A stretch of 64,000 nt of DNA, from positions 113,022,176-113,086,175 of the forward strand of contig CM060897.1 in assembly GCA_030762935.1 (NCBI GenBank). The letters are read 5' to 3'. Shown one piece after another: positions 1 to 9,639 of this stretch (position 1 is the stretch's first letter; every line of letters starts with the position of its first letter). The stretch is from Hymenopus coronatus. Its lineage: Eukaryota > Arthropoda > Insecta > Mantodea > Hymenopodidae. The notes under the pieces are model-generated. The model was not told where the DNA came from and searched no databases. It saw only the letters and a program-made list of their open reading frames with translations. Both the position numbers and the translations under genes were made by a program.

Positions 1-8
1 AGGATCCA

Positions 9-75
9 ACATGCCCCTAACTCTCCATTCGCAGTGATAAAGGATCGTGGTAAATGCTTTTCCCTCTATTCATCC
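9..75 (+). repeat. Direct repeat unit, first copy (pairs with 1255-1315)
   Basis: The stretch starting ACATGCCCCTAACTCTCC and ending TGCTTTTCCCT recurs with a few changes at 1255-1315. Both copies lie just upstream of a tRNA-like SINE. It could be the leader of a larger dispersed repeat or a local duplication. No coding content is seen. Confidence 0.6.
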
Positions 76-114
76 TTTGCATTCACAACCCTTCCTCTTC
101 ACAAGCGGAATATA

Positions 115-278
115 GCCTACGGTTATGCCTATTGGCTCCCGATAACATGTGAGGCTTGATTTCGGGAGGTCTGGGGTTCGATTCTTATCCGGGGCGGTGA
201 ATTTTTCTTTCCAGTATTGTTTCCTATCCCACATAGAGTTTGAAAATATGAATGTAAGTGTGTTTAATGTTAAAAAAA
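115..278 (+). mobile_element. SINE-B, tRNA-derived, diverged
   Basis: A tRNA-like head with a B-box-like stretch (TCTGGGGTTCGATTC) is followed by a body shared with the copies at 1606, 3161 and 21011: a GGTGAATTTTTCTT-like link, then TTTCCTATCCC and a CAGAGTCTGGAA-like tail. The A box is decayed. It abuts R1 copy 1. Confidence 0.6.
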
Positions 279-280
279 AA

Positions 281-943
281 TAATGAGTTCAATCCACATG
301 AGTTTTTCTACATTTCTGTAACAAATTATTGTTGAAAATCCTATTGTTCTATCTACTTCATAATAATCGAGATAAACATTAGCAGAAATTACTTCCCGCA
401 TGAGATAAATTTAAGTAGTTCAAAACAAAACTAAACCGAATAACAAAGAATATCTCAGAATCGTTCAACTTCACGAACAAAGTATATGACATAAATCGTG
501 TGCTTCAACGAGATGAAAATTGTTTTGTCTTACGGTTTACTAGTTATGCAAAATTCATCCGGAATGAAGAGAACTTCAGAAGCTATTCCCAGAAAATTCG
601 AGATATACATTTTATTTGTCGTGTAAATCTTTAATATACGGAATCTTAATCAAAATCGTTGGAGCAATTTATAGAAAAACAACATTTTAGAAACTTTTTA
701 CATGTAAATTTTAGGGTGGGGAGATTTTCCTCAAAATCTTCGTGTCACATGCTTGGAATTTACTAAACTTAAATTCTAAATTACCACCTTTTGTTTTTGA
801 GTTATCGTGTTCACACATACACACACACACATGGATCTTTTACTGGAAATCCTGTAATGTATATTTCCGGTTTCGAATTTTTAGCTGGAGTACAATACCT
901 TCTCTATCTATGTACAGTGTACAAAGTCGAGAAAGTGAAAAGA
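281..943 (-). mobile_element. R1 element, copy 1 (deleted)
   Basis: R1 is the main repeat of this window. Read on the minus strand, a complete copy starts at an ACTTTCTCTAC motif inside a 42-nt palindrome. It then passes the CCACCCAAAAATTCGATACCG block, a GT microsatellite, the TACCAAACTTGGTA palindrome, the ATCTTCCAAGGATGCGACAC block and an AACCGTAAGAGATAG block, and ends in GTAGAGAAAGTCATGTG plus ACACATCAGATTTTT. This copy has both ends but has lost part of its middle. No reading frame is shared across copies, so I treat R1 as non-coding. The ends show it is mobile or once mobile; the class is inferred. Confidence 0.85.
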
Positions 944-1254
944 GTGAACACGAAAAATAAAAAGACAAACGTATTGAAATACAGCATCTTAAATTTAGAC
1001 AGCAAACAGAATGCAGTACACCGATTTCCATTGTGGTAAACAAATAGCAGTTAAGAGAAATAAATAAACACAACATAAACAATGACGGAAACAAATGACT
1101 ATATAGTACATATAAAGCATTATCATCACTGTTTAGCTCTTCTTACATTCTCCCCCTCTTAAGTACTATCAGCTTTCTCAGATCTCAGCTACCTCACCTT
1201 AAGCAGAAATTTACCTAACTCCTTCGCATCTTCCATGCCTACCTGTAGCGTCTG
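944..1254. other. No recognised feature
   Basis: AT-rich stretch with only short, low-complexity open frames. I see no family motif, splice-supported exon or repeat shared with the rest of the window. Confidence 0.5.
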
Positions 1255-1315
1255 ACATGCCCTTAACTCTCCACTCGAGGTGGTAAAGGGTCGTGGTAAA
1301 TGCTTTTCCCTTCAT
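1255..1315 (+). repeat. Direct repeat unit, second copy (pairs with 9-75)
   Basis: Matches 9-75 closely (ACATGCCCTTAACTCTCCA start, TGGTAAATGCTTTTCCC end). It sits about 30 bases before SINE-A at 1343. Confidence 0.6.
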
Positions 1316-1342
1316 TGCTCCGACCCATACATCTTGCCAAAA

Positions 1343-1553
1343 GGGCCGCGATGTGGCCGCGTGGTTGGATTACTCACCTCTTACCGAGGCGGCCCGGGTT
1401 CGATCCCGGGTGACCGCATATAGGATTTGTGGTGGACATACAGAGCTTTTCGGTTTATCCTGGGGTCACATTCCACCGGTGCTCCATCTTCATTCCATTT
1501 ATCATCAGTGTCATCGCCTGCGATAATAAGGGCGTTAAACACTAAAAAAATAA
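1343..1553 (+). mobile_element. SINE-A, tRNA-derived, good copy
   Basis: The tRNA-like head has an A box region (TGGCCGCGTGGTTGGATTA) and a clear B box (GGTTCGATCCCGG), with CCGAGGCGGCCC between them. The body, GTGGTGGACAAAGCGGCG then TTCTCCGGTTTCCCCC in better copies and CACCGGTGCTCCATCTTCA, recurs at 13241 (+), 17952 (+), 54411 (+), 9938 (-), 11908 (-), 45836 (-) and 58777 (-). The tail reads GTTAAACACTAAAAAAATAA. RNA polymerase III promoter boxes are visible. A functional tRNA is unlikely because the acceptor ends do not pair and the body continues. Confidence 0.8.
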
Positions 1554-1605
1554 TACCTTGCCAAGATATGCATCCACGGCCCTTCCTCCTCTAAAGTGGG
1601 ACAAA

Positions 1606-1882
1606 CGTAGAGATGTGCCACTTGGCATCGTAGTAACGTACGAGTCTTGTATTCGGGAGGTCCCTGATTCAATTCCTGGCTGGAGTGGTGAATTTTTCTT
1701 CAGCAAGAGTTATTTCCTATCCCCACAGAGTCTGGAAACATGAATGTGGGAGTGAATGTGCATGGATGATTAATGCTGAAAAGTCTGCAAACCAACGTTA
1801 CGCGACCCTACAGTTCAGCGAATTATAACATCAGCAGTTATTTTCTTATTCAAAGCCCCCGATATGGCCAAATAAGCTAAAG
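1606..1882 (+). mobile_element. SINE-B, tRNA-derived, with long body
   Basis: The tRNA-like head ends in GATTCAATTCCTGGCTGG, then GGTGAATTTTTCTTC, TTTCCTATCCCCACAGAGTC and GAATGTGGGAGTGAATGTG, and closes with AAGCCCCCGATATGGCC. The last block is shared with the copy at 21011. Confidence 0.7.
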
Positions 1883-1892
1883 GATCAAATTA

Positions 1893-1980
1893 ACCTTACA
1901 TCTGGCTCTGCGGCAACATGTGAAGCTTATATTCGGATTGCCCCGGGTTCGATTACCACGACTGCCCACTCAGAGTTTTA
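1893..1980 (+). mobile_element. tRNA-like SINE head fragment
   Basis: CCCCGGGTTCGATTACC is a B-box-like stretch preceded by TTATATTCGGATTG, as in SINE-B heads. The body is missing after about 1980. Confidence 0.45.
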
Positions 1981-2173
1981 GATTATTCGTGATTTTCTTG
2001 GTAGGCGAATGCTGATGTGGTTTCTTATTTACTTATAATTTTCCTTCCGTTCAGTTTCGTTCTCATTTTTCAGGTGAGCCTACAGTAGCGGCATATGGCA
2101 TTGCCGGACAGGTGACATAGATGCTCGTTAATGAACGCTGGAACTGAGGTTTTAGTTGAAAATGACGAACCAA

Positions 2174-2530
2174 TTCTATTATATACAATATACATAGTAG
2201 GTAGAGAAGTATTGTATTCCACCCAAAAATTGGATGCCAGAGTTCACAGGAAATACACGTTTTAGGGTTTTCTGTATAAAAAATAAATAGAAAGTGTGTG
2301 CCTGTGTCTGAGTTTATCCATGAACCTGTGAACACTATAACTCAAGAACAAAAAGTCGGTAAAATACCAAACAAGAATTTTTTGAGAAAAAATTCCCTCA
2401 CCACCTTTTACACAAATATTTTCGAAAATTTTGATTTTCCCAAAATGGCTCTAAAGATTATATTGATCTTTGTATAACTGAAAGTGTAAGAAACACATAA
2501 CTTATGTTGTATATGTAGAGAAAGTAAAAA
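2174..2530 (+). mobile_element. R1 element, short internally deleted copy
   Basis: Carries the 5' block (GTATTGTATTCCACCCAAAA), a GT-poor core and the AAAATGGCTCTAAAGATT block, then jumps to TATGTAGAGAAAGTAAAAAG. Most of the 3' half is gone. Confidence 0.75.
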
Positions 2531-3160
2531 GAAAAGATATATTTGAGGTCATAAGATGATCTCTAATTCCTAAAAGGAGATCACTAAGACAAGTGCTAAA
2601 AGCTTTGGAAGGTAATGAATGGTACAACCGCTATGAACTGTTTGATAACTGCAAATACAGATAGCCCTAAGAATGATTATGAAGGAAGAGAACTCAAGCA
2701 AAGAATAATACTTTAATGGTTCAAGAGCTTGCATCGCAATAGTAATACAAGATGGTGAGCTAAGGTTAATTAGACAAGCGAAGTTTTGAAACAGAAGAAT
2801 AGCATTTCTCTCTGTAAACAAATCTCGTAACTTTGTATGGTGGTAAGGATAATGCACGTAGCTGTGCACTGACTTTTGCAAAAAAACATTACCTTAAATA
2901 TTTATATTTAGAATAATGAGGGGCCTGCGACAACGTTGCAGTGTTTTCTCTGTGCAAATCTATGCAAACTCACACCCTCTCGTTGTCTGTAACACTTATT
3001 AGATCCCTGTGGAATAGTGACGGGTTTCCTTAGCTTAGCCATTACCATAAACTAAAAACAAAAATCTGAATGTGCTGCATCTATATGACTTTCCCTGCAC
3101 ACTATCGTTTACTTTTTAAGGCTCTATACATTATGTTTATATTGTAGTTAGAAGATGGCG
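2531..3160. other. Mostly unassigned; eroded R1 3' end near 3059-3110
   Basis: A minus-strand open frame of about 100 codons lies at 2570-2881, but I recognise no family in it and its codon content looks random. AAAAATCTGAATGTGCTGC followed by ATGACTTTCCCTG near 3059-3110 looks like an eroded R1 3' end. Confidence 0.4.
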
Positions 3161-3419
3161 CTGACTGCCTCTGTGGTCGAGTGGTCAGCGAGCTGACTTC
3201 CCACCGGGGGATCCCAGGATTCCCGGCTGGGGCGAGTCTGTTTTCTTCTATCAGAATTATTCCCTAATCCCCACAGAGTCTGGAAGTATGTATGTGAGAG
3301 TGAATATTTATGTGTGTGTGTTTGAGGAAAATAAAACGATTTAAACCCAAAGAAAAAGAACTTTCAGACGAGTTAAAGATGTTAAAGGGGGCTATATAAA
3401 TGGAAAAAAAAAAAAAAAT
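3161..3419 (+). mobile_element. SINE-B, tRNA-derived, full-length-like
   Basis: The head CTGCCTCTGTGGTCGAGTGG is an A-box-like start. The B box is damaged (GGATTCCCGGCTGG). The body runs ATTATTCCCTAATCCCCAC, GAGTCTGGAAGTATGTATG, ATAAAACGATTTAAACCCAA and AAGGGGGCTATATAAATGG, and ends in poly-A (about 15 A). The head and tail match 21011-21271. Confidence 0.8.
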
Positions 3420-3721
3420 AAGTGGAACTAGGAAACCGAATATATTCACATTTAATGACTAAATCTGATCTCAAAAGTCCATAATATTTCAACAAAACCG
3501 CAAGAAATAACCGCGGTACGATAGACGTTTTAAGAAAATTACTTGCGTCGAAAAAATATAATTATTTATAACCAGTATCTCGAAAATGACATATACTACT
3601 GTAAAAAAAAAAATATATATATATATATGTGTTATACTCATATATCTTTTCCTACCCACTACTGTTTGCTTTTCTAAGGCTTTCAGACTGTGCTTTGCAG
3701 CAGGGTTTCATGAGACTGCGG
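3420..3721. repeat. Eroded repeat related to 4590-4756
   Basis: GGAAACCGAATATATTCACA and the following 150 bases align loosely with 4606-4756 (GGAAACCGAATTTATAATCA, then ACTTTTAAGAAACTGAATTG). An AT dinucleotide run sits near 3613. It may be part of R2 or of an R1-flanking repeat. Confidence 0.35.
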
Positions 3722-4412
3722 TTTGCCTGGATCTAGGTCAATCGGTAGAGCACTAATTGTTAAAGTCTCTTTTACTCAGGGCGCGTACACGGTGCAGGGA
3801 TTTACTTAGAGTAAAGAAACATTTTATTTTCTTTGAAACGAAGCTTGCTTTTATTTATAACTTTTCAACCCAATTTCAAAATTTAAAGATAGTCTTCATT
3901 CTTTTACACTGAAAATCGTCTGTAATTTAACGACTTTATTCTCACAAATTTGTTCTATTCCCGTCGAAAACTTTAACTTTACTACATATCTTTGCTTTGC
4001 ATGCAATGTGATTTGTTTCTACCTCGAAGTAAAATGTTCTGGACTTTCTCGATTTCCGGGAAAAATCAACTATCTCATCGAAAATTACATCGGATCTATT
4101 CTCCGTCGTAATATTACTACGAAGCCAAATTTTTTTGTCACCTTAATCTTCCTGTCTGATGAGGAAATTTTATCCCTCATACTTAGTCTCTCGAGGACTT
4201 TCCTTCCCCGACGAAGTCAGAAGGAGAAATGCAAAAAGGTTTTAAAATTTTCCTTGGTTACCGCAAACATTTTTCGTTACTAAAACTGGTTATTGACACA
4301 AAATTAAACAACTCTTCGACATATGAAAAATTGACTGACAAAAACAAAACCGCAACAAAATTCTGTCTTCGCAAAAAAGTAACCAAGGAGTAATAACATA
4401 AAAGCATAAAAT
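3722..4412 (+). mobile_element. R2 repeat, tRNA-headed, copy 1
   Basis: Starts with a tRNA-like stretch (GTCAATCGGTAGAGCACTAA), then CAGGGCGCGTACACGGTGCAG and a long AT-rich body, ending near AACCGCAACAAAATTCTGTC and AAAGTAACCAAGGAGTAATAA. The same order appears at 20192-20745. A 91-codon open frame at 4008-4283 is not kept in the other copy, so I do not call a gene. Confidence 0.6.
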
Positions 4413-4756
4413 GACGGAAAAACGTATTATAAAGAAGCCTATCAAAGAATATAAATAAAACATGAAATAAATATGGCTATTGGTCCGCAATGCTAGATTT
4501 TGCTTCAGCTTACAAAAGGCTATTTTCATGATAGTCAGAATATAACTTTGCGGAAATACGAGTAATTCATTAGGCAACTTGTTTAGTTAAACTGAAACAA
4601 GGAAACCGAATTTATAATCAAATGTTTAAAATTGAGGGGCTAAATGTTCACTTAAAATTTTCATATTCATGTTATAATATCGCAAGACATAACTAAGAAG
4701 TGTTGAATAAAACTTTTAAGAAACTGAATTGTGTTGAAGAATTTAAACCAATTAAA
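4413..4756. other. No recognised gene; second copy of the 3420-3590 repeat
   Basis: AT-rich. The part from about 4600 resembles 3440-3590. Nothing else is identifiable. Confidence 0.4.
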
Positions 4757-5592
4757 AACAATCTGATGTGTTCCATTCACATGACATTCTCTACATCTCT
4801 GCAACAAATTATTGTTAAAAAGCTTATGTTTCTATTTAATTCAAGCTAATCGAGAAAAAATTAGCAGACATTTCTTATTACTTGCTTTCTTGTAAGTAGA
4901 AGCGAAATAAGGGAATGACATAGGTTAAAGTGATAGTCAAAAGCTGACTGCTACGTGACTGAAGCTGCCTTGTTTGTATGGACAGGAGTTAATTAATTCC
5001 TGTATGAGAAAAGTATGTTTTTCAAAGCTGAAACCAAAAACAAGGTATATTTAAAAAATGATCAACTCCACGAAACAAATGTGTACAACATAAATAGTGT
5101 GTTTTAACATGCTCTATATTTATTGTGTGGCAAGTCTTTGTCCATCTCTTACGGTTTAACAGCTACGCAAAATTCGGTAAAATTCATCCAGATGGATATT
5201 CCCAGAAAATTCAAGATATATATTTTATTTGTCAAATAAGTATATTTAATACACGATATTTTAATCAAAACGGTTGAACCGTTTTTGAGAAAATCAAAAA
5301 TTTCGAAAACAGTCCCATATAAAGTGTAGTTGGGAATAGGGGGATTTTCTTGAAAATCTTCGTATCGCATCCTTGGATGGTATTTTGGTATTCAACGGTG
5401 TTTTCATTTTTGAGCTATGCTGTCCACAGACACACACCCACGCACAGGGACCTTTTTCCAAAAATGCTTTTTTGAGATTCCGGGGGACCCAAAATTTATA
5501 GTTCCGGTGAAATCTCGGTATCAAATTTTTGGGTGGAATGTAATACCTTCTCTATACACTGTGTGCATAGTACGTGTAGAAAAAGTAAAAAA
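4757..5592 (-). mobile_element. R1 element, complete copy (about 836 bp)
   Basis: Begins on the plus strand with AATCTGATGTGTTCCATTCA and ends at GTGTAGAAAAAGTAAAAAAG. All internal blocks are present, including GAATACCAAAATACCATCC-type sequence around the TACCAA palindrome (eroded) and the CACACACCCACGCACAGGG microsatellite core. This copy is a good yardstick for R1 length. Confidence 0.9.
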
Positions 5593-5794
5593 GATAAAAG
5601 AAAAATAGAAGATTTTACAGACGCTCTTTAACTTCTATGTTTCGCAGTATCCCATTCTAGGTATAGTGGGCGTGAAAGACCGCTTAATTTTTCTCATAGG
5701 TCTGTTTATCAGGCTTGAGTTCTTTTACATACCATAACTTTACGAGACGGGACCAACAATTCGTTTTTCCTTCCAAAGGAAACCATTTTAAAGA

Positions 5795-5965
5795 TTTTTG
5801 CAACCGAAACAAATCCATCGTTCTCCGCCGGGTTGGAACCCGTGACCTCGAGAACTAGAGGCTAGCATGTCCGCGGAGAATGTCGGCACAGTAAACGTTG
5901 ATGACCATAAATATTCAACCCGAAGGTTAATTGCCGGGAAGGAATGGTAGGAGAGACTACACACA
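5795..5965 (-). mobile_element. tRNA-like SINE (minus)
   Basis: On the minus strand the sequence reads CTCCGCGGACATGCTAGCC, then CACGGGTTCCAACCCGGCGG, a tRNA-like T arm with perfect pairing around GGGTTCCAACCC. The remaining body is not shared with SINE-A or SINE-B. Confidence 0.5.
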
Positions 5966-5984
5966 AAAAAAAAAAAAAACAAAC

Positions 5985-6175
5985 ACTACCGGAGTCTGGT
6001 CAGGACTCCGGCGCTGTATCCCCTGTTTACATTTCGCCCATAAATTTACTGTATGATTACTGGTTTTTACTGTTCCTTTACACAAACATATACACAGTGC
6101 GCAAACATATAACACCCATGCCCAAGGCGGAACTCGATCCCACGATCTCCTTGACTTCAGCGTTCAGGCAATGTG
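5985..6175 (-). mobile_element. SINE-D, minus strand, with conserved CCGGAG hairpin
   Basis: Contains CCGGAGTCTGGTCAGGACTCCGG-like pairing: CCGGAGTC and GACTCCGG lie within 25 bases. It then has a tRNA-like reverse B box (GGAACTCGATCCCACGAT). The same hairpin and body occur in plus orientation at 61265-61615. Confidence 0.6.
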
Positions 6176-6194
6176 GGATGATGATAAAAGTGAC

Positions 6195-6272
6195 ACACAT
6201 CCGGTTCTCTCGGGAGGGGAGAAAATCCCCAATCTGGTGCCGAGAATCGAACCTGGGTCCTCACACCAGAGA
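6195..6272 (-). mobile_element. SINE-E head fragment (minus)
   Basis: GGGGAGAAAATCCCCAATCT and GCCGAGAATCGAACCTGG match the equivalent stretch of the SINE at 49615-49955 (GGGAAAAATCCCCACGCC, CTGGGAATCGAAACTAGG). Only the tRNA-proximal part is present. Confidence 0.5.
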
Positions 6273-6275
6273 CAG

Positions 6276-6430
6276 TCACCCTCCGTGATGCAGTGGTAGC
6301 CTCTTGTACCCAAGGTCGCGGGTTCAAACCCGACAGAGTGCGATGGATTTTTTCGGTCATAAAAATCCTTAACAAGGCTTCCTTCGGAAGGGAAGATAAG
6401 TAATAAGTTCGTGTGGGTGATTTAGGTCAG
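6276..6430 (+). mobile_element. SINE-C, tRNA-derived
   Basis: GTGATGCAGTGGTAGCC is an A-box-like start and CGGGTTCAAACCCGACAG a strong B box with a perfect T-arm stem. It is followed by GATGGATTTTTTCGGTCATA, a link also seen at 12405-12523 (GATGGATCTTTTTAGGACAT). Confidence 0.65.
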
Positions 6431-6503
6431 ATAAAAGAACATCAAGCCCGATAAAGAGGCATCTGAGCAAAATTAAGTAGTCTTTCACGCCCAACATAGA
6501 ATG

Positions 6504-7021
6504 ATACGTTGAGAACCGTTCAATGGTTCGCTCACTTAAGTGAACCGGATCTGTTGAGCGGATCAGTGGTTCACTAACATTCTTTGAAATACTGTATACA
6601 GTGAGAACTTGAGAAGGACGTGTATAAAGGGAAGATAATATACATTTAGAAGCAATACAATTTTTATTCTTAATACAAATTCACATGAAAATAAAAATTA
6701 AAATAAAAAAAAAATCAATGGCAATTTGAATGCAAATAATAATTATTAGAAAACATCACTTTATCAAATAAAATAAATAAAGGATGTATAACATTTATGG
6801 TTAAACCATGTGGAAAATATTTTGCATAAGCGTCACTTAAAGTTAAGCTGTTCTGACACAGAGAAATATTGTTTAGTAAACATCACCTTTTCACATGGAA
6901 TACAAATTTAAAAATCAAATTAAAATAATTTTTGTGAAAGGATTACATTTAAACAAAACGCAAATCATTGTTAACAAACAATATTTTACTAACTTTATCG
7001 TTCGTTAACCTGCCCCTTTTC
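6504..7021. other. Possible hAT-like left end plus AT-rich filler
   Basis: 6510-6590 is crowded with GTTCAC/GTGAAC-type words (GAACCGTTCAATGGTTCGC, AAGTGAACCGGATC, AGTGGTTCACTAAC). A similar cluster stands at 8115-8215 on the other side of an R1 copy. Such subterminal repeats are typical of hAT ends. No transposase is present and 6600-7020 is featureless. Confidence 0.35.
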
Positions 7022-7909
7022 TTAGTTTCTCTACTCGTACTATGTGCTTAGTCTATTGTAATGCACCAAAAATTCTATACTGGAAATACATGTTTTAGGA
7101 TCTCCTGAATCCAAAAAAAAAATTTTTTTTTAGAAAAATGTCCGTGTGTGTCTATCTGTCTCTGTGTATGTGTGTGTAGGTGTGTGAATGGCAGCATAGC
7201 TCAAAAACGAAAACGCCATTAATACTAAACTTTGTATTTAGATTCAGTATCTTCCAACTACCCCCAAATACCCCTTTAATAGAAACATTTTCGAAAATTG
7301 TGTTCTTCTCAAAAATGGCTCTAAATATTTTGATTAAAATGTCGTACATTCAAATATTTACATGACAAATAAAACGTATATCTTGAATTTTCTGGGAATA
7401 AGCTCTGAAGACAACTTTATTCTACATGAATTTTGCGGAAGTTTGTGTAACTGGTAAACCGTAAGAGATAAATAGCAAGTTATTACACAAAAATGTAAAT
7501 CTCGTTAAAACATACGATTTATGTTATATACATTTTTTATGGAGTTGGCATTTCTTTTTAGATATTTTTTGCTATTGGTTTTACTTTTAAAATACTTATA
7601 TTTTTGTCATAAGGGACCTTGTCAAGGGCAAATAATCGATTTCAATTCCATAGCAACCTGGTTTTAAAATACTTTTATTTTTCTCATAAGGTACTTTGTC
7701 AAGGGCAAATAATCGATTTCAATTCCATAGCAACCTCGTTTTAAAATATTTGACAGTCGGTTCAGCTAGTATATTCGCTTAATTCCCTTCTACTTATAAG
7801 GCATTAAGTAATAATCTTGAAGCATGAAACAGAAGAATAATCTTACTAACAATAATGTTACAGAGATGTAGAGAAAGTCATGTGAATGGAACACATCACA
7901 TTTTTTTCT
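7022..7909 (+). mobile_element. R1 element, complete copy with internal duplication
   Basis: Runs from TTAGTTTCTCTACTCGTACT to the canonical 3' end GTAGAGAAAGTCATGTGAAT / GGAACACATCACATTTTTTT. A 78-bp direct duplication lies inside it (7587-7742), which explains the extra length over other full copies. Confidence 0.9.
7587..7742 (+). repeat. 78-bp tandem duplication inside R1
   Basis: TTTTAAAATACTTATATTT to CCATAGCAACCTGG is repeated once, with GTCAAGGGCAAATAATCG in both units and only a handful of differences. It is found in this R1 copy alone. Confidence 0.8.
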
Positions 7910-8220
7910 ATGCATATTTGCCCCGTTGACATGTATTAAAAGTTTTAACCTTACCTTTAACACAACACAAGAGCTAATATAAATGACAGCAAATAGCCAA
8001 CCGAGAATCGCAGGTCTGAGGTGATGTACTACTGGTACTGAAAATTGAGGCAACTGAACATTGCGATCGCCCGTTCCGAACATTGAGAATTCAACCACGG
8101 TTCTCCAATCTTCTGCTCATTCCTGATCCGAAGACCCGTGGTTCACTTTTGCTGCTCATCTGTTCACTCGTTCACTAAACTGAACCGCTCAATTGATCTG
8201 GTTCGTTCCTGAGTGACCAA
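7910..8220. other. Possible hAT-like right end
   Basis: 8115-8215 carries GTGGTTCACTTTTGC, TGTTCACTCGTTCACTAAAC and CTGAACCGCTCAATTGATC, a cluster that mirrors 6510-6590 in composition. The 7910-8100 stretch has no recognised content. Confidence 0.3.
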
Positions 8221-8820
8221 TGTGATAAATAAAACTCATTTTACTTTTAACCAGTGGCAGGTGCAATACCACTGCGCCAACAGGACGCAAGTAAAAGTTA
8301 AATAATTTAAATATGTTAAAAGTAAACATTGTTTCCTTACTGCTCTCGTAGAAGGTCAAACCAGGCAAGCCGATTGGTATTTTATGGCAATTCCTACTAC
8401 AGGACTATAATAATAAATTAAAGGTCTGTCAGGACCTGAATTCAGCTTTATTTTCTTGAAGACACCCTTGTTAGAAACACAGTTAATTAAAGAGCAACAC
8501 TAATGGAACTATGTTAATGCCAAACACATAGTGACATTTTGGCCAACAATAACAAAAGCAATAAAAACAATAATATTAACATAACATTTGTTAATAAACT
8601 ACGTATAATGCATTTTAAAGCAAAAACAGGCCTATTAAAAGTAAGTAAATTATGTTAGTTGTGTAGGCGTTAACCTATATAAAATAAAATAAAACTGCAA
8701 TATCCATCCCTATCAACTAATGTCTTAAACCAGGGCATATATTCCAAATTTGTATCATTTATTTATACATTTATAACATTTCTTTCAGCTGCTAATTTAC
8801 AGATACATTTTCTTAACTAA
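8221..8820. other. No recognised feature
   Basis: AT-rich DNA with no long frame, no repeat shared within the window and no RNA gene signature that I can see. Confidence 0.5.
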
Positions 8821-8823
8821 ATA

Positions 8824-9084
8824 CTAATCACTAAAACATTCTTAAAGCCAAATTAATATGAACTAAAATTAACATATTATACACATATAATATTTAGTTC
8901 ATGTTAATTTGGTTTTAAGAATGCTTTAGTGAGTGATATATATTTAGTTCATGTTAATTTGGTTTTAAGAATGCTTTAGTGAGTATATATATAAATTTTA
9001 GTTCATGTTAATTTGGTTTTAAGAATACTTTAGTGAGCGATATATATTTAGTTCATGTTAATTTGGTTTTAAGAATGCTTTAAT
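8824..9084. repeat. Short tandem repeat, four direct units plus one inverted
   Basis: Four units beginning TTTAGTTCATGTTAATTTGG and continuing TTTTAAGAATGCTTTAGTGA start near 8892, 8942, 8997 and 9047, so the spacing is about 49-56 bases. An inverted copy (CACTAAAACATTCTTAAAGC...) stands at 8829-8867, so the block can fold into a hairpin. TATATA spacers separate the units. Confidence 0.85.
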
Positions 9085-9086
9085 GG

Positions 9087-9639
9087 TTAAATAGATAAAT
9101 CTATCTATAAAATAACACATACACATGTTAACATTAATTTAGTTGTTTTATACATACACCCACACTCACATATGACGTGATAACATGTAACGTTAACTAT
9201 AAATTATGTAAATACTTAACATTCTCATACCAAACTACATTAATATAGTTAATGTGAAATATTGATGCTAATATTAATATTATCATTTCAAGTACAATTT
9301 TATATACGCATATATTATTATATTATTCATTAATCTAATTTTTAAATAATTAATTACCCTCTTTATTTACTTAAATTTGCATAATGTAAAACGTTAAAAA
9401 TCTTAAATACAAAATTTAATAACAAATGATCAATTATAATTTCTTAATACTTATAGGATAGCTATAAGTTAAGCCATATAGTAATTTTTGTATTTGGCAT
9501 ACATTTCTATTGCTGAATTATAACAGCATATTGCCTACTTGTTAATTACACAATTAGTAATACTCGCTATATAAATATGTGTACTGTATATTGCCATTGC
9601 TTTTCTAAATATATTTTAGTTTAATGTCCTTTAGCCTGG
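9087..9639. other. No recognised feature; very AT-rich
   Basis: Low-complexity AT-rich sequence with TA-rich words. No frame or motif is supported. Confidence 0.5.

Larger units (their letters stand above)
5653..6503. mobile_element. Unclassified TIR element filled with SINEs
   Basis: The ends form an imperfect inverted repeat about 75 bp long. GGGCGTGAAAGAC, CTTAATTTT and GGCTTGAGTTCTTTTA in 5670-5730 are matched in reverse complement by TAAAAGAACATCAAGCCC, AAAATTAAG and GTCTTTCACGCCC in 6432-6492. Everything between is SINE-derived. This suggests a DNA-transposon-like element of about 850 bp, or an old inverted duplication, that served as a SINE landing site. Confidence 0.5.

Noticed and set aside
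8891..9084. Tandem repeat as a CRISPR array
   Set aside because: The spacers are short AT-rich linkers rather than unique sequence, one unit is inverted, and the context is eukaryotic.
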